NCBI GenBank assembly: GCA_028023455.1
Contig: JAQFVV010012531.1
Location: forward strand, 372,001 to 436,000
Source: Epiperipatus broadwayi
Taxonomy: Eukaryota > Onychophora > Udeonychophora > Euonychophora > Peripatidae
Reading direction: 5' to 3'
DNA: 64,000 nt
The notes below the pieces were generated by a model. The model ran no database searches. It was not told the DNA's origin and saw only the letters and a list, made by a program, of their open reading frames with translations. The translations under genes were made by a program, and so were the position numbers. The stretch's first letter is position 1. Every line of letters starts with the position of its first letter. Positions 30,201 to 45,200 of the stretch are shown here, in pieces.

Positions 30201-33200
30201 TTACATTTAAGGTTTAAAAAAGGATGATAACTTTTAACTCATACAAAAAAATTAGTAACATAAAAAATTATAATAATAATCAAATGGTTTGGAGCTCATG
30301 AAATCATGTGACATTCATCATCAGAAATGGCAAATTCAATCTAGAAACTTTTAGCTCAAAAAAGTTACATTTTTCTTATGCACTTTCAATATATACTTTA
30401 TTTTACTTCCCTATAACAGTTTTGGCTGTCTGGCAGTTTTCTTCAGATCTAAAACATAATTGTATTATATTATATTTTTAGATAAAACATACAATAATTT
30501 CATAATTTTTATATATATTTACATATACTAGTTTTCATAAAATTAAAAAACTAATAACATTTTATATGCATATGCAAACATATAAAACAAAAATTATATA
30601 CAGTACACATTACATATATCTAATATAAAAATATTCAGTATGAAGTATTATTTAATACACTCCGAAAGTAAAAATTCTTCAAATACCACATAAAAATAAT
30701 ATTAAAATTTTGTAAAAAAAAAAATCATCTCTGTCAAACAGACAAAATAAGTCTAGTTTTTGATCACAATCTAAGTTAAAACAATTGGAAAAATCTTTAT
30801 TTTCAAGACAATTGCAGATATCTATATATCTGTACATACCGTAATTTATTATATATTACTAGTAAACTATTCATTATTTTAACCTACATTATTTCAATTT
30901 GAATAGGTTTTTTTTCTATACCATTTTAATTTTAAAAACAACTACAATTAATTATATATTTTGACTATCTTTTATAATTTTCTTTCAAATTTAAACTAAA
31001 GATATTCTTTTAAAAAAAATCTATATTAAACTATTTCCATACTTCACTCTACAAGATTTTTTTAAAAACTTTTTTTATTAAGTTTATTTTAATACAAATT
31101 CATTAATTTTTCATCAAAAAGTATATAAATTTAACATGTATCTGTATTTTTTATTGACTATATATATATTCCTTTGCTTTTTTTATATATCTATATCATA
31201 CACACACATACATACATGCACACAATATTATAACTAAATCAAATCCAATAGCAGCTTGAATTAGTTATATTACAAAGCTGCATGAAAAAAAAAAAAAATT
31301 ATTAAATTTTGTTTAGATATGTTCTATTTCTAGTGATATATTGGGATTTGGTCATGTACATGACACAATATGTTGTCATGTAACATTTTGAAATATATAA
31401 CTGTCTCATATACTGCCACAACATTTCTTTTCCAAATAGTTTATTTACCCATCTGTAAGTCTCAGAGGAAGCAAGTTGCAGTTTGAGTGTTTGTTTAATT
31501 TATCAATCTCTAAAACTCAAAAAGAAACAAGACTTTATTTTCAAATGCTATGTCCATCAGTCTCTAAGACTCAAAAGGAAGCAGGGCTTATATTTGATTC
31601 TTGGTGACTCAAAAGGAAGCAGGGCTTATATTTGATTCTTGGTGTGTTGTGGGTAGTTTAACAGAAGTCAAATTGAGCCATCACTCTAGAATTCATGTTT
31701 CAGCATACATCCTAATGTTCTATGGTCGAATTTTCTATAAATCCTAAAGTTGAAATCCAATTCATTCTTTATACAGGTTAATATCAATCAAATCTATCAG
31801 CAGTGAAATTATGGACATATATATTTATAAAATACTATTTATGAAAATGACTAAAATACAAAAGTAATATGAGAATTAAAATTATTTTTTTTGCAGTAAG
31901 CATAGAAATGAGAAATAAAGTTATACTGTTCTATTATCTCATTTTAAAGGGAGGAGATTTATAACTAAAACAAATCTGATACCAGCTCAATTGTTTGGTT
32001 TAAAAAAATTAAAAGAAAAATTCATTTATGCATTTAATCATACTAAATATTTAATAATTATTTTGTAATATGTGAAAAACAATAAAATGATACATGCAAT
32101 GTAAAGGAAAAATAGTTTAGATATGCAAAAGAAATTTGAATTATGCAGTTATAAAATCTAAAGCATTCTGTACTTTTTTGATCCACCTTCTAAACGGAAA
32201 TTTAAATTAAAAAACTTGTCAATTTCTATAGTACAGTATATTAAATGGCAACTGTAAAATCCTAATAAAATTTTGGATTTAAAAAAATTTATAAAGTTAT
32301 CATTTAAATTTTAAATGTTATAACAATTTTTTCTTTCTTCCTGTCCCTAATTAATATAAATTTTAAAAAACTATCTTTTTTTATATAAAACATTTCCACA
32401 AAGATGTTGTGAAAGGAATGAGGAAAATGTTTTTCAAAAGTATATTGTAAATAAACAAATATCAAATCTTGTTACTAGCTGGTGGTATATCTGTTGTTTA
32501 AAAAACATTGAACGAGTGAGTATAAATAGGTGTGAAACAAACAATATGGGCTAATCCAATCCAAAGTCCAGTCTACTTTAGTCTATTTGAAGACTCAACT
32601 CAAGAAGCAGTGTTAAATTTAAAGCACAGCATACTTTGAATAATATCAAGTTTAGACTGTTTTATGTTACGACAGCATTTGATAACATTCAAAATAGTCT
32701 ACTTCAAATTTAACAGTACAATGAATATATATATATTATTTATTACAAATAGTCATAGGACAAATATATACAATAAAAAATAATAATGACTGTAACGATA
32801 CAGAAGTACTTTCAGTTAATCATTTAACTTTCTTCAACCTACTATTTCAATTCATATATAGCAGAAGTAAACATCATCAAGTCATATTCCATGATTCCCA
32901 AATTTTTAGAAGATTGTCGATTAATCAGATATTCTATTTCTATTTATAAAAATTGCTTCCTTAATTTATCTTTTATTATGATTTCTCTTTCATGAAGAAT
33001 CTTATTATTTTCAGAATCAAAATTAAAGGTAAACTTATATGTTTTTTTCCATGATCAAAGAAAACAGATGCAGTTGCTCTAAAAATTCTAAAAATGTCAT
33101 ATGTTTCAAATAAAAAAGTAATGTGGTTTCTCAAACTTTATGTAGATAACATAGCTCCATACATAGATGAATCAAGATATAATCTGGAGAAAAGATTAAA

Positions 33201-36200
33201 AAAGCATAAATTATTGCATAAGCCTATAAAAAATAAGAGTAATAATGATTTAATAACATCGTCTGTTTTTATCATGAAAAAAATAATATAAGTTTTATTT
33301 TTAATGTCATAATTGAAAATGTTAAGATTCTTCATGAGGAGAGAAACTATAATAAAAGAAAAATTAAGGAGGCAATTTTCATAAAAAAAAAAATAGAATA
33401 TCTATAATAAATCAACAATCTGATTTTCTTCTGCTATATTTGAATTGAAATGACAGTTGAAAAAGGTTAAGTGATTAACCGAAAGTAGGTCTGTCGATTG
33501 TAAAAATTTTTTATAATATATTATATCCATTATAGTCATTATTATGTTTTATTACAATTTGGACATTTTATTTTATTTTATATATGTATAATCGGAAAAA
33601 GGGAATAAAGATAATCTATTTTGTTATTTTTTGCATATACAGTGTAAATAAATTAATAAAATTAAAAAGTTTATACAACAAATATTGCATTAGTTGATTC
33701 AAAAAACTTTTAAACAATATTTTATTTCTCTCCTAACATAAAAGTTTACAGACCATTATAATGGCCACATCAACTAACTATAACTGTTTTAACTTATCTT
33801 TCCTTCTTCTATTTCTCACATAATTATTTAATACATCATATACTAATAAAAAAAATAAAAACATTACTTTTAGCTTAACAATTTGTTTTTAAGTGCATAA
33901 TAAACGTACCCTATATTTTTTTCCTTTTTGTATACTATTTATATAAGAAGGTGAGAAAAAGAAAGAAAAAAAAAGTTGAAAAAGAAAGAAAAAAAAGTTG
34001 ATTACATATAAAAAAAAGACTCATATGTTACAGTGAGGAGAATAAAATATTGTTGAAAACAAAATTTGTTATTGTATAAACTTTTTCACTTTAATTTTTT
34101 TATAAATAAATAAATTTGCATATTTTTGAGCCCAATATATATAAATCCATACTTATGTAAAAAATATCTGATACATATTATGGCATAGATTTAAAGAAAT
34201 ACTTATCGCATACTTTACTTTTATATACAATAAATATTATAATTATAAAAACTATTTTTATAGCTATAATAAACATTTAATTTATATAGTAAGTCCATAT
34301 TGAATATTACATACATCAAATATATGTGATCATGTGGTTCAATAATCACAAATTAAAATATATCGTTTGAATGCATTAATATTAAAAACTGTATGATATA
34401 ATAAATGTTGTAATGACAAAAACTATCATTTTTATAACTGTACTTTATATTTACTATAATACAGTAAATGTGTGTTTAATATTATATTTTAAGTTTGAAC
34501 ATAATCAAAAATATGTGAACATATGATAATATAATCACACTTAAAATATATATCGTAAACACTGTTAATATAAAAAGTTTTAGATGCTAATATGTTTAGA
34601 ACTTTAGCTTACCTGATCAAATTTGTTGCGATCAAAACATATGCAGTATGAGAGATCAGATAGTTTATTTAATGTTATACAATGATTAGTAACATTAAAG
34701 TTTAGATTTGCATTAAAAAATGTTAAAAATCCATTTCTCATTTATTATAAATCTTCAACGTAGTTATTATATATTACAAATTCAACTGAAAATTTGTACT
34801 AATTGAAAACTCATGTAAGATTAGAAATGATACTCTAATTGCCTCTCCCTTGCAATGTTAGAATTTAATGTTACACATTAAGTTTTAACACAAGAAACAG
34901 TGCATGAATATAATTATACTTTATATATATAAAACACATGAATCTGTTTATATAAGAAGCTTTGATCACTATTTTATATGATTGATAAATATATTGACCT
35001 TGGTTGTAGCTGAATATATGTAATACAAATGATAAATCTACTTATTTTATGTTAGTGATTAACAATATTAATTTACATCAGGAAAGAGCATTAAAATCTG
35101 CTTTTCACTATTATTATATATATACTTCATTTCTTTGTCTGAATATTTTAATGAAAAAATGGGTAGAGAGTTTTCTTTTATTCTTTAGCAGAAAAGTAAA
35201 TTTGTCTTATTTATTATATTGTTCAAACTTTAATATACAAAAAAAAAAAAAAAAGAATTAATTTTATTAATTCTACATTTATTAATTACAAGGCATTCAT
35301 TATTTTAAATACCATTAGAAATATGATATTTCAAATAATATATAATTTTTTTTACTTAAAAAATAATATCAGCTTTATAAAAACATGTTCAATATATGAT
35401 CATTCATTTTTTCTCACCACATTCTGCCGCCTAGTGCAAGATTTAGTAATCAATAGATGCTAGATAGTAGTGCTTAATAAATTCCTATTCAATGCTATTG
35501 TCTAATATCTCCAGATCAGTTTCTAGCTTATGGTTTTCATCAGTGAATAGCTTTAGGTTTTGAAATAGTATCATGTAATGAAGTATAATCATTTAAAGAA
35601 TGAAAAGTATAATATCACTCAACAATAAAGGTTTATAATTTTATTCTATTCATACATAAATCAAGTTATATAAAGAGTTGTTGAACAGACTATTAGTTTA
35701 AGTTGGGAAATACCTGTATATATTAGCAGAAAATCATTTATTATCAGAAAAAGTATAGCAATATCATCATAAAAGAATGTAATGATTTATGACATCTCCA
35801 ATGAGGCCAACACTTTACATTCGAATAACCCAGACATTTTAAATACAATTATTACAATGCTTTTATAATCAGCAAATCATATCAACATTTTTGACTAAAC
35901 AATAATGACATCAGGAATATTGAATGTACTTAAATGGATATGAAAATTGAAAATGTTGCCCATGAAAAAATATTACTATTACGCATCACATAAATTCAAA
36001 TCCAATGGACACTACATGGCATGCAGCCAGTCATAATGAATTCAAATTCTAAATGATTGAAATTTTAAGCTGTTGGCTTCAAATGGCAAGACAAGCGTAA
36101 AAAAAGTCATTAAATGAAAACAATACAAATCCAAAAATCAATTAGATAACTGTAAGTCACTGAAATCTAATAATACTACCAAATTCTTGCGTTCGGTAAT

Positions 36201-39200
36201 TCCTTTGATATTTACATATTTTGATTCTGAGAAAAAAGAAAATTTATCCCCTAAAAATATTATTTTTTATATGTATAGTGTTATTTGTTTTAGAGATATA
36301 ATTTTTTAATCAATTACTGCACTGAATGAGTTACATGATGCAATAAACATGTTAATCACATATTCATAAAAATAAATGTGTTAAATATATAGTTAGGTTT
36401 GTATCAAAAAAAAAAAAAAATTGACACATATAAAGTTTATCTTTTAGTAAACTACTTTTTTTTTACCTCTACAAAACTCACTTTTGAGCAGGAAGAGGTA
36501 TCAAATCTTTATCTAAAAAAAGTCGTAATAAAAAATCATGAACATCTTCTAACGTTGCTGGACCACCCATGTTTAACATCATAATACCTGTTTTGGGTTT
36601 CCTAAAAATACACAAAATAAAAAAAGCTACAGCAATTAAAGTTTCAATTTTTCAACATTAAAGTAAAAATTGGTGATAACTGTTCAATATAAATAAAATA
36701 TATCAAAGAAGAAAAAACAGTATTAAAAAAATATAGAATACATCTAAGTTCATTTGAAAAAAATATAATAAAACAAATATTCTTAAATTAATGAGAAATG
36801 CAGAAGTTAATAAACATCACATGATCACCATTTCTTATGCTTGCTTATAACTGAGTGGCAATACGTATGGAGAGTTTTGCCTGTTTTAATAACAGTTATA
36901 AGCAAGCATAAGAAATGGTGATGATGTGATGTTCATTGCCTTAAAACCAATCCTGCCTAATAGGATAGTGGTGGCTATGGTTAATAAAAAACCAGACACC
37001 AAAATTTATAGGTACTGAACTGAGTTCAGACTTATATGACTATATAAGCTAAGGAGTTTGGATTGAAAATAATATAATGTTTTCAATTTAAGACTCATAG
37101 TTTTGTACTTAAGTAGAGATAAAAGGTGGCTGCTGGAGGGTTGCATTAGATTCTAAGATCTCTAGATGCAGAACTCTCAGATCCCAGGCTCCTCACTGAA
37201 AAAGGCCACAAGTCAGAAACTAGTCTGGGGATATTGGATGAGTAGGCACTAGATGGGGATTTTATGCTTAAGCCTTCTGCCAGCCATTGATTACTCAGAG
37301 CTTGCACTGAGTGGCTATACATATCGAGAGTTTTGCCTGAATGCAGAAGTTCATGATATAAAATTTTTTTATTAATCATCATGAATATCATGAGAAAAGT
37401 ATCATTACAAAACTAATTAAATCTTTTTACCTGCCAATTCTGGCAAATGCTATTTCCGAGTTCCTACAAAAGTTTTTTGTTTAAATGCTTATTTCTGAGT
37501 TTCCTGAGTTCTTTTGTAATTTTTTTAAAAAAATATTTATTTCAACAATAAAATCATATTTAATTAATCAAAAAAAGAAAAGTTTACACAGTTTAAGATC
37601 TAAGAAACACATTTATTTACAATCATTCAAAATAATAATTTGTGATTTATAATTAATTGCCCTGAAACAATAATAATGATTGCATCATTACTTGCTTGAG
37701 AAGTCATGTGACACTGAAATACCCTGGTGATAGGTTAAACAACAGTTACATTTGAATGACTGGACTAAGATTATTCTTTCACTTACATTGCTCAAACGGG
37801 AATCAATCCTAAAATCTTTAGTTCTGAAACCATAACTCTATCATTGCATTGCTTTTCTCTAAAATTATAAAACAACAATTAAATAAATAAATCTATTAAG
37901 AGTTCTAAGTATTGTTTTTTTTTTTAGAAAGCACTATTTATAATTATAATCTTTAATTTCATCAACGTATATGACAATTGAAAGATGATAGCTTAAAAAC
38001 AAGCAAAGAGATGAATACGGATAGCAGAAGTGCTCTATTTTGAATCATTGAAGAATGGACTGAAGTGTTGCAACCAGAGATGGGAACGAGTGTTTTTCTC
38101 AATATTGTTATAAAATTACTATTATTTATAAAAGAAAAACTCTTCTGTATTTAGAATAAAGCCTTTAGACCTTCATTCATTATGTGCTATACAAAATAAA
38201 GTGATTTGTTTAATCCGAATTTATCTCTTACTTCTTTTTAATTTCTTTGATTGTCATTTAGTGATCCTCTTCATTTCTTTGTTTGAAAATTAGCACAATG
38301 CTCAATTAGCAAGGTCATAAATGAAGACTATCAAATTCAATTTTCAGCTGATTAATGTTACTATAAAAAAAAAAAAAACTCAACTTGGAGTAACTAAAAT
38401 GAAACTATTAAACACCCTGACAGTTGAGTGCTTAACACAACAGGATTTCCTGAACAATTTACCAAACAATTTTTCCATCTTTTTTACAAATATTATCATA
38501 GTCATTGATCATCTGAATGAGCTTAACCAATCCTCCTACAACCAAAACTAAACCATCTAGATGATTTATTCTTTTCCAATAATTATATGTTATTAATAGT
38601 TACATAATATTAAATGTCATTAGAAAATTTCTAATTTTATTTAAACTTTTCTAAAAATTTTAGTAAGCAGTATCTCAACGAAATGTAACAAACAGAGTAT
38701 ACTCATTAACATATGCAAGATAAGCTTTAAATTTGTAATGTTAGCAAAATTTACCTAATGCAATTTCAGCTAATTAATTGTACTAGTTATAATCATGGCA
38801 TCGATGGTGGAAAGAAAACTGTGGTGCTTATTAAAGAAATGAGAATAAGTAATTAATATATTTGAATGGCAAATCAGTTAAGTTGGCTATTTTTCGAAAG
38901 GGGGATACAAAAGACTTTTGTTAATTGTGTATTTGTCTCTGGCGATATGCCAGGCCTCCATCTTCATTGTGTTCAGAGCAAATCACACTAGCAGATGTAG
39001 GCTCAAAGGGGTGGCCACAGCTGGATTCGTGTTTGTAAAAAATTGATCTGGCATCAGTTTGAGTTTTGGCATACTAATATAGGTAATGGAGGTGTGCAAT
39101 TTGGGTGGATAGGTTGGCACATAATTTGCCATAATATTCAACAACACACAGCAGTTAGTGTGGGTCTATGCAATTTTGTATACTATTTGTGAATTTTACT

Positions 39201-42200
39201 TTAGGAGCAGATTACCGTTTGTAATGTTGATTGGCTGATTAAGTATGGGAGAGGTATGAAAGTCTATTTGATGAATTAATGAGTAGATTTTAGTAAAGTG
39301 ATGGGTGGCTTTAGGGATATAAAGTTATGATATCCAAGGTTTGTCATTGATTGCTATGGGTGGGTGTTTGAGTTTGGAATAAAAATCTTTAACAGTTTGT
39401 GCCTCTGACACACAAATCAATAACATACAGATTGCTCTCTCACAGGCTTCTTCATCAACATGGACCCATGAAAACAAAAGTAGCCTTCAAGACATCAAAT
39501 TCCTCGACACCAGCGTGAGACCACTCATCTCAGCTATAAAATGCTTATCAAGCCAATGTATTCTCATGGCACTATACATACATCCAAAGTCCATCACATC
39601 AAAATCTCACAAACTTACCAGTCTAATCATTTTTTTATATTGGAACCATAATTTGTATAAATTTGAGTCTGAAAAGAAAAATAACATCGATTCTTATCTC
39701 TCAGATTTGCTTAACATCAGATATAAAAACATAATTTTGATTCAAACTGTTAAAGATTTTTATTCCAAACTCAAACACCACACTTAGCAACCAATGATAA
39801 ACCCTAGACATCACTCCCCCCATCCCATTACTAAAATCTGCTCTTTAACTCACCAAATAGGTCTTAGAACCCCTCCCACGTTTAATCTGCTTATCAACAA
39901 CACAAAAGATATTCTGCCCCTAAACCAAAAACCACAAATAGTATACAAAATACATGCACTCACTTTAACTGCTTATTATGGGGAATCATGTGCCAACCTG
40001 TCCACCCAAATTGCGCAACACCAGTTCCTATATAATTGTGACAAATCAATATTTTATGAACACGAATCCAGTTCTGGCCACACCTTTGGACCTACATCCT
40101 TAGTGTGGTCTGTTCTATATGCAATGATACCAAACGCAAGATAAAAGAGGCCCGGTGTATCACCAGACAAAAACACAATTAACAAAAAAGACTTCTGCAG
40201 CCCCCCTTTCGAAAAAAATGGCCAACTTAAACAATTAATTTGCCATTCAAAGATGCTAATTACTTATTCCCATCTTTTTAATAAGCCCCACAGTTTTCTT
40301 TCCACCATCAAGCCATGACTAAAACTAATACAATTAATTAATCAAAAATGCACTAAACAAATTTTGCTAGCTTTACAAATTTAAAGCTTATCTCTCTGTT
40401 TGTTCAACTTTTCTAATATATTCAACAGTAAATAATAGCATACAGTTTAGTATACAATATTTCAAGTTATATGAGTCTCCTTTTTTCTTTAGGTGTATGG
40501 GAATCGAACTTGGGTCTTTAAAATAATAAATATTAAATTTAAAATCATGCTCTTACTAACTAATCTATTCTATCAAAGGCAACAATCAGTAGAAATTTCA
40601 TATATTTCTCTATGAAAGTCCTCCTAATTTCTTCATTTTGTCCTAAGATCATGGTTAATAAGTGCCTTCTAAACATTATAAATTATCACACAAGATTGAC
40701 TTCTGCAATTTTTTGCTGCTGTCCTACATAAATAGCTTCGAATTTTTATCTATTAAACTTTTGACTTTGCCTAACATTTTTGCTTTTCCACTCAAATATC
40801 TTCATTTGGTACTTACATAGTCTGCTACTTTAGATATATCCATTTTTTCTTTTTTAATCATCAGTTTGTGCTCTTTTAATCACTTGTCAATGAGGTAATT
40901 GGTTTTACCAATATTCATCCTTTCATATTCACATGGTATTACATAAATGCAGTTTTTATTTTTCAGTATTTTCAGTCTAGATTTGAGGATAGGATTCTTC
41001 ATAGTGTGTTACTGCTTTGGTCAACTGTTATGATGTTATATTGACTGCAAATCTCTGATAAGTATTTTAATAAATAGTAGCCACATCAATACAAAACATC
41101 CGAGGGCACAACTAGACTACAATTTATAATATGTTATATAGTAAAAATGGATTGCATTTAGCAAAACAAGGAAGTGCAGTTTTAGGGAGTTTGATTTATA
41201 AAAAGTATAGCTTGGGAAAATTATAAAGGGGGTTAGGGTTTTAAGTTGCAGTGTTATCAGAAAAAAAAAAAATGGACGGGATGCAAGAAATAAAGAAAGG
41301 GTAGCGGATTTGGATATAAATGTAGATGTGGAGAGAGAATGGTAAGCAAGTTTTTTATAAATGTAATGGAGAAGAAAGAGTCAAAATAATTTATAAGAGT
41401 AGTTAGGAAAGAAGAAATCGTTAAAATTGGATATTTGAATATAAAAGGTGGTAGGAGATCAGAAAAATGGCTGGAATTAAACAAAGCAGTTAAAAATGAA
41501 GAGTTTGAAGTATTAGCGATAGTGGAATTACATCTAAGAGAAGAAGAACCTATAATGGAAGACTTGGTATGGCAAGACATAAAGAAAAAAGAAAAAAAAG
41601 ATAATGGTATAGGAGTTATATCAAAAAAAATATTTAAATACTGTTAAAAATATTTGTGATTTGAAATAAGATTAGGAAGACAAGAACAAATGGTGGCTAT
41701 AGTGCATATAGCCATTGGAGATAGTCAAACTATAATGGAGTAAAACAGTAGCATATACAAATGCCTAGTTAAGGATATAAAGTTTTTCAAAAAGGGGGGC
41801 GGAATAATGGTTATAGGGTATATTAATGGACATATTGAAGAAATTGATGATGTAGATAACAAGAATGGACAGCTTTTGAAGAATTTTTGTCAGAGAGAGA
41901 ATTTGAGCATTGGAAATTTGTCAAATATTTATGAGAGACAATACACGATCTAGAAATAGTACATTCCCCACAATAGATTATGTACTAATAGAGAAAGAGG
42001 GAATAAATAAAGTGCGGAAAATTAAAGAGTTTGATAATGAATAAACAGTATGTAATAGTGATCATAATTTCTTTGTAATAGAAATGATGGTAGAAAGGAT
42101 AGTGAAAGATGTAGATGGAGAATGAACAATAAAAATAAGAAGAATATAAAATAAAAGTGGAAGTAAGGCATGGAAGAGTTGGTTGAGGATGAATATAAGG

Positions 42201-45200
42201 CTGGTATGGTGAAATAGAAAAAGTGGCAAATAGGATTTTAGGTGAGAATATTCAGAATAAAAATAATAGAAAAGGGAGAGTTAGTAAAAGTGTAAAAAAG
42301 AGGAGGAAAGCATGCAGAGAATTTAAGTGCTATTACAATCAAGGAAAATGAAAAAGATGTTAATGTTAAATGGAAAAAGTATTTAGAAAAACAGAAGTTG
42401 GCCAAAATAAATAATTATAGAGAGAGAATGAAATTAAATGGCAAATTGTTGGAGGATATAAATAAAAGTGAAAAAGATGGAAGTAAAAATTTTGGAAACA
42501 CCTTAAAAGAAGGAATATATGAAAGAGAAATAGTATTACTAGATGATGAAAGAATAGAGTAGCTCTAGAGGAGAATTAAACACAATCTTAAATAAGTATG
42601 TAATGGATATAGAAAAGATGCTAGTCATGAAGGACAGAGTGATAACAGACATAAAAGCACATAGTAATGGAAATGTTAGGTTTACAGAAAATGAACTGAA
42701 TGAGGCAGGGAAGATACTAAAGTGGAAAGGCAAGAAGTTTAGATGGATGGGCAGCAGAGAATGTAATAAATTTAGGACATAGGGCAAATTAAACCTATTT
42801 ATCATGTTTAAATAAAATGATACAGAAGAGATTTTTTGAATAGTTGGAGTAATACAGTAAGGCTATTATTTAAAGGATAATAATCATAGAAAGCTAAATA
42901 ATTATACACCAATAGTGGTAACATCAGTTATATAAAATTTTCGCATATATGGTGACTGAAAGGGTCATAAAATGGTTGGAAGAAAATAATATAGTGGAAA
43001 AATGCAAAGAAGTTTTCGATCAGATAGGCATATAAGAGATAGTTTATTTGTAGTTACACAACTTATAGATATGAGTAGAAATACAAGTAGTCAGTTATAT
43101 ATGGTATTTATAGATATGGAGAAGGCATATGATAGAGTAAATAGAAATAGATTATGGGTATATTTAGTAAATTTGGGATTGGATGATGCTTTAGTGGATA
43201 TTATTAAGAAACTATATGAAAATAATTACTATATGTATCAATTAGGAAATATAGAATCAGTTGAAGTTAAAAATGGAATAGGACTAAGACAAGGAAGGCC
43301 TATGTCACAATATTTCGTTTTTGTTGTATTTGAGAGAAATGGAAAGAGTAATACAAAGACTAGGAAGAGGGGTAGAGATACCATTTAGGTGGCAAGGAGG
43401 TATATACCTATTTGGGTCTTTTATTTGCAGATGATGTCTTCTTATGCACAGAAAGAAGGGAAGATATAGAAGTTATGCTGAAGACGTGCAGAAATAGGAG
43501 TTATTTAGTGAAGAAAAATCAAAAGTAATGATGATTAATATCAGGGGAAAAGAATTTTTATTGGGGAATATAAAGTTAAGGGTGGTAAATAGGTATAACT
43601 ATTTGGGAATCATCTTAAGTAATCACAGAAATTGCTTGCATGAATGGGAGAAAAAATTGATAAATGAAACAAAGAAACGGGACTGTTAAAGAAATTAACA
43701 GTGTATTCATATAATAAATATGATATAGGTAGAATTGTATGGAAAGGAGTGGCAGAAGCAGGGTTAACATATGGTAACAATATATTATGTAAATAAAGGG
43801 GTGTTAGATTATTTTAAAAAGTACAGACAAGTAGAAAGACATGCATTAGATGAAGATGTGTGGATGACAAAGAAGGCAATTCAAGGAAAAATGGGATAAA
43901 CGAGTTTTTATATAAGAAATGCAAAAAGCAAAATGTTCAGTAGATTGGAGTTTATGGATAATAAGAGAATAATCAAAATAATATTTAATTGGGTTACGAG
44001 TAAAAGGCAGGCAACAAGATGTGTGAGAAAGGTGGTACAGTATGCAGAAGATTTGGATAAAGAATTTATGTCAGTATATTTATACAAGATTGTGTTAGGA
44101 GAATTGTTGAATGCAATAGTTGAAAGGAATAGCATAGAAGAATAGATGCATTAATAAAGAATAGAGAGTTGGAGAGATGGAGAATTGGTATGGAGAGTAA
44201 AAGTAGTTTAAATACATATAGAAGTAAACAGAATATTGGTGCCAGTTAATTTATGATAATAGCAAGGAAAATAATTTACTGTTTAAGTCTCGAACAGTAT
44301 CTTTAGCAACAAGGGAATATATATATTGTAACGAGAGAAAGATCTTTGAGATTCGCATATACTGACCCCGGGGGTGCCACTAGTCCGAAAATAGAAACTA
44401 GATATTTATTTTAGGGTGAACAGGATATGCGAATCAAAAGGTACCGAACTACACTCAGGGAGGAACAAGATATCTTAAATATTATTTAGACAGTTGAGAA
44501 ATCAAAGCACAAAGACAAACGTCAGCCAAATTAAGTTTAAACAATTTATTAATTTTATTAAAAGTTGTGCAATAGAGTGAAGACATCTAGCCACGAATAT
44601 AAAAGTGACTTATGTTAACATACGCATATTTACCAGAGAGTGTACAAGAGTACGACAAACATGAAGCCATAAAACATTTTGGCAGCAAAATTATCTCACT
44701 TAAAATAGAAGAAATGGTTAGGAAAATATCTTCTTGCTGGCCAGTTGTAAAATTACAAAACAAACAACAACTTTAGCTTCCTGAATCAGGGATAATAAAA
44801 CAGTTACTGTCCCGCCGGAAATCAATGTAACCAGCACGAACATCCGAGCAGTAATATTCTAATTACTGTCGTTAAAACGCCGCAGGACTGCTGCGCGTAA
44901 TACTACATTCAAAGTAAACGTGGTTGATCTCACTTACAAGACAGCAAAAGATATTTGATTATGATCTTACGTAATCCAGAAAGAAATGACTACTTTCAGA
45001 CAACCCGAAGAAATAACTTAACAAATAGCCAGCAAAAAGATTTTGTTGTTTGCACAAAAAGCGCAAACGAAACATGCTTAAAGATTCCTTATTTTACAAC
45101 TAAGAGCAGGTGAATAAATAAAGACTACGAAAACTGCCAATGCGTTTTGTAATAGTTAATGAAATAATCAGGTATATATTAAAAATATAAAATACAATCT

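Larger units (their letters stand above)
29704..36481 (-). other. FECH intron 3
   Basis: No host exon was recognised. Apart from two fragments of the 13-bp-TSD family (29985, 35425) and a 38-bp tandem duplication at 31568, this 6.8 kb is very AT-rich and I see nothing further. Short ORFs at 33094-33335 and 35049-35261 lack recognisable domains. Confidence 0.7.
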
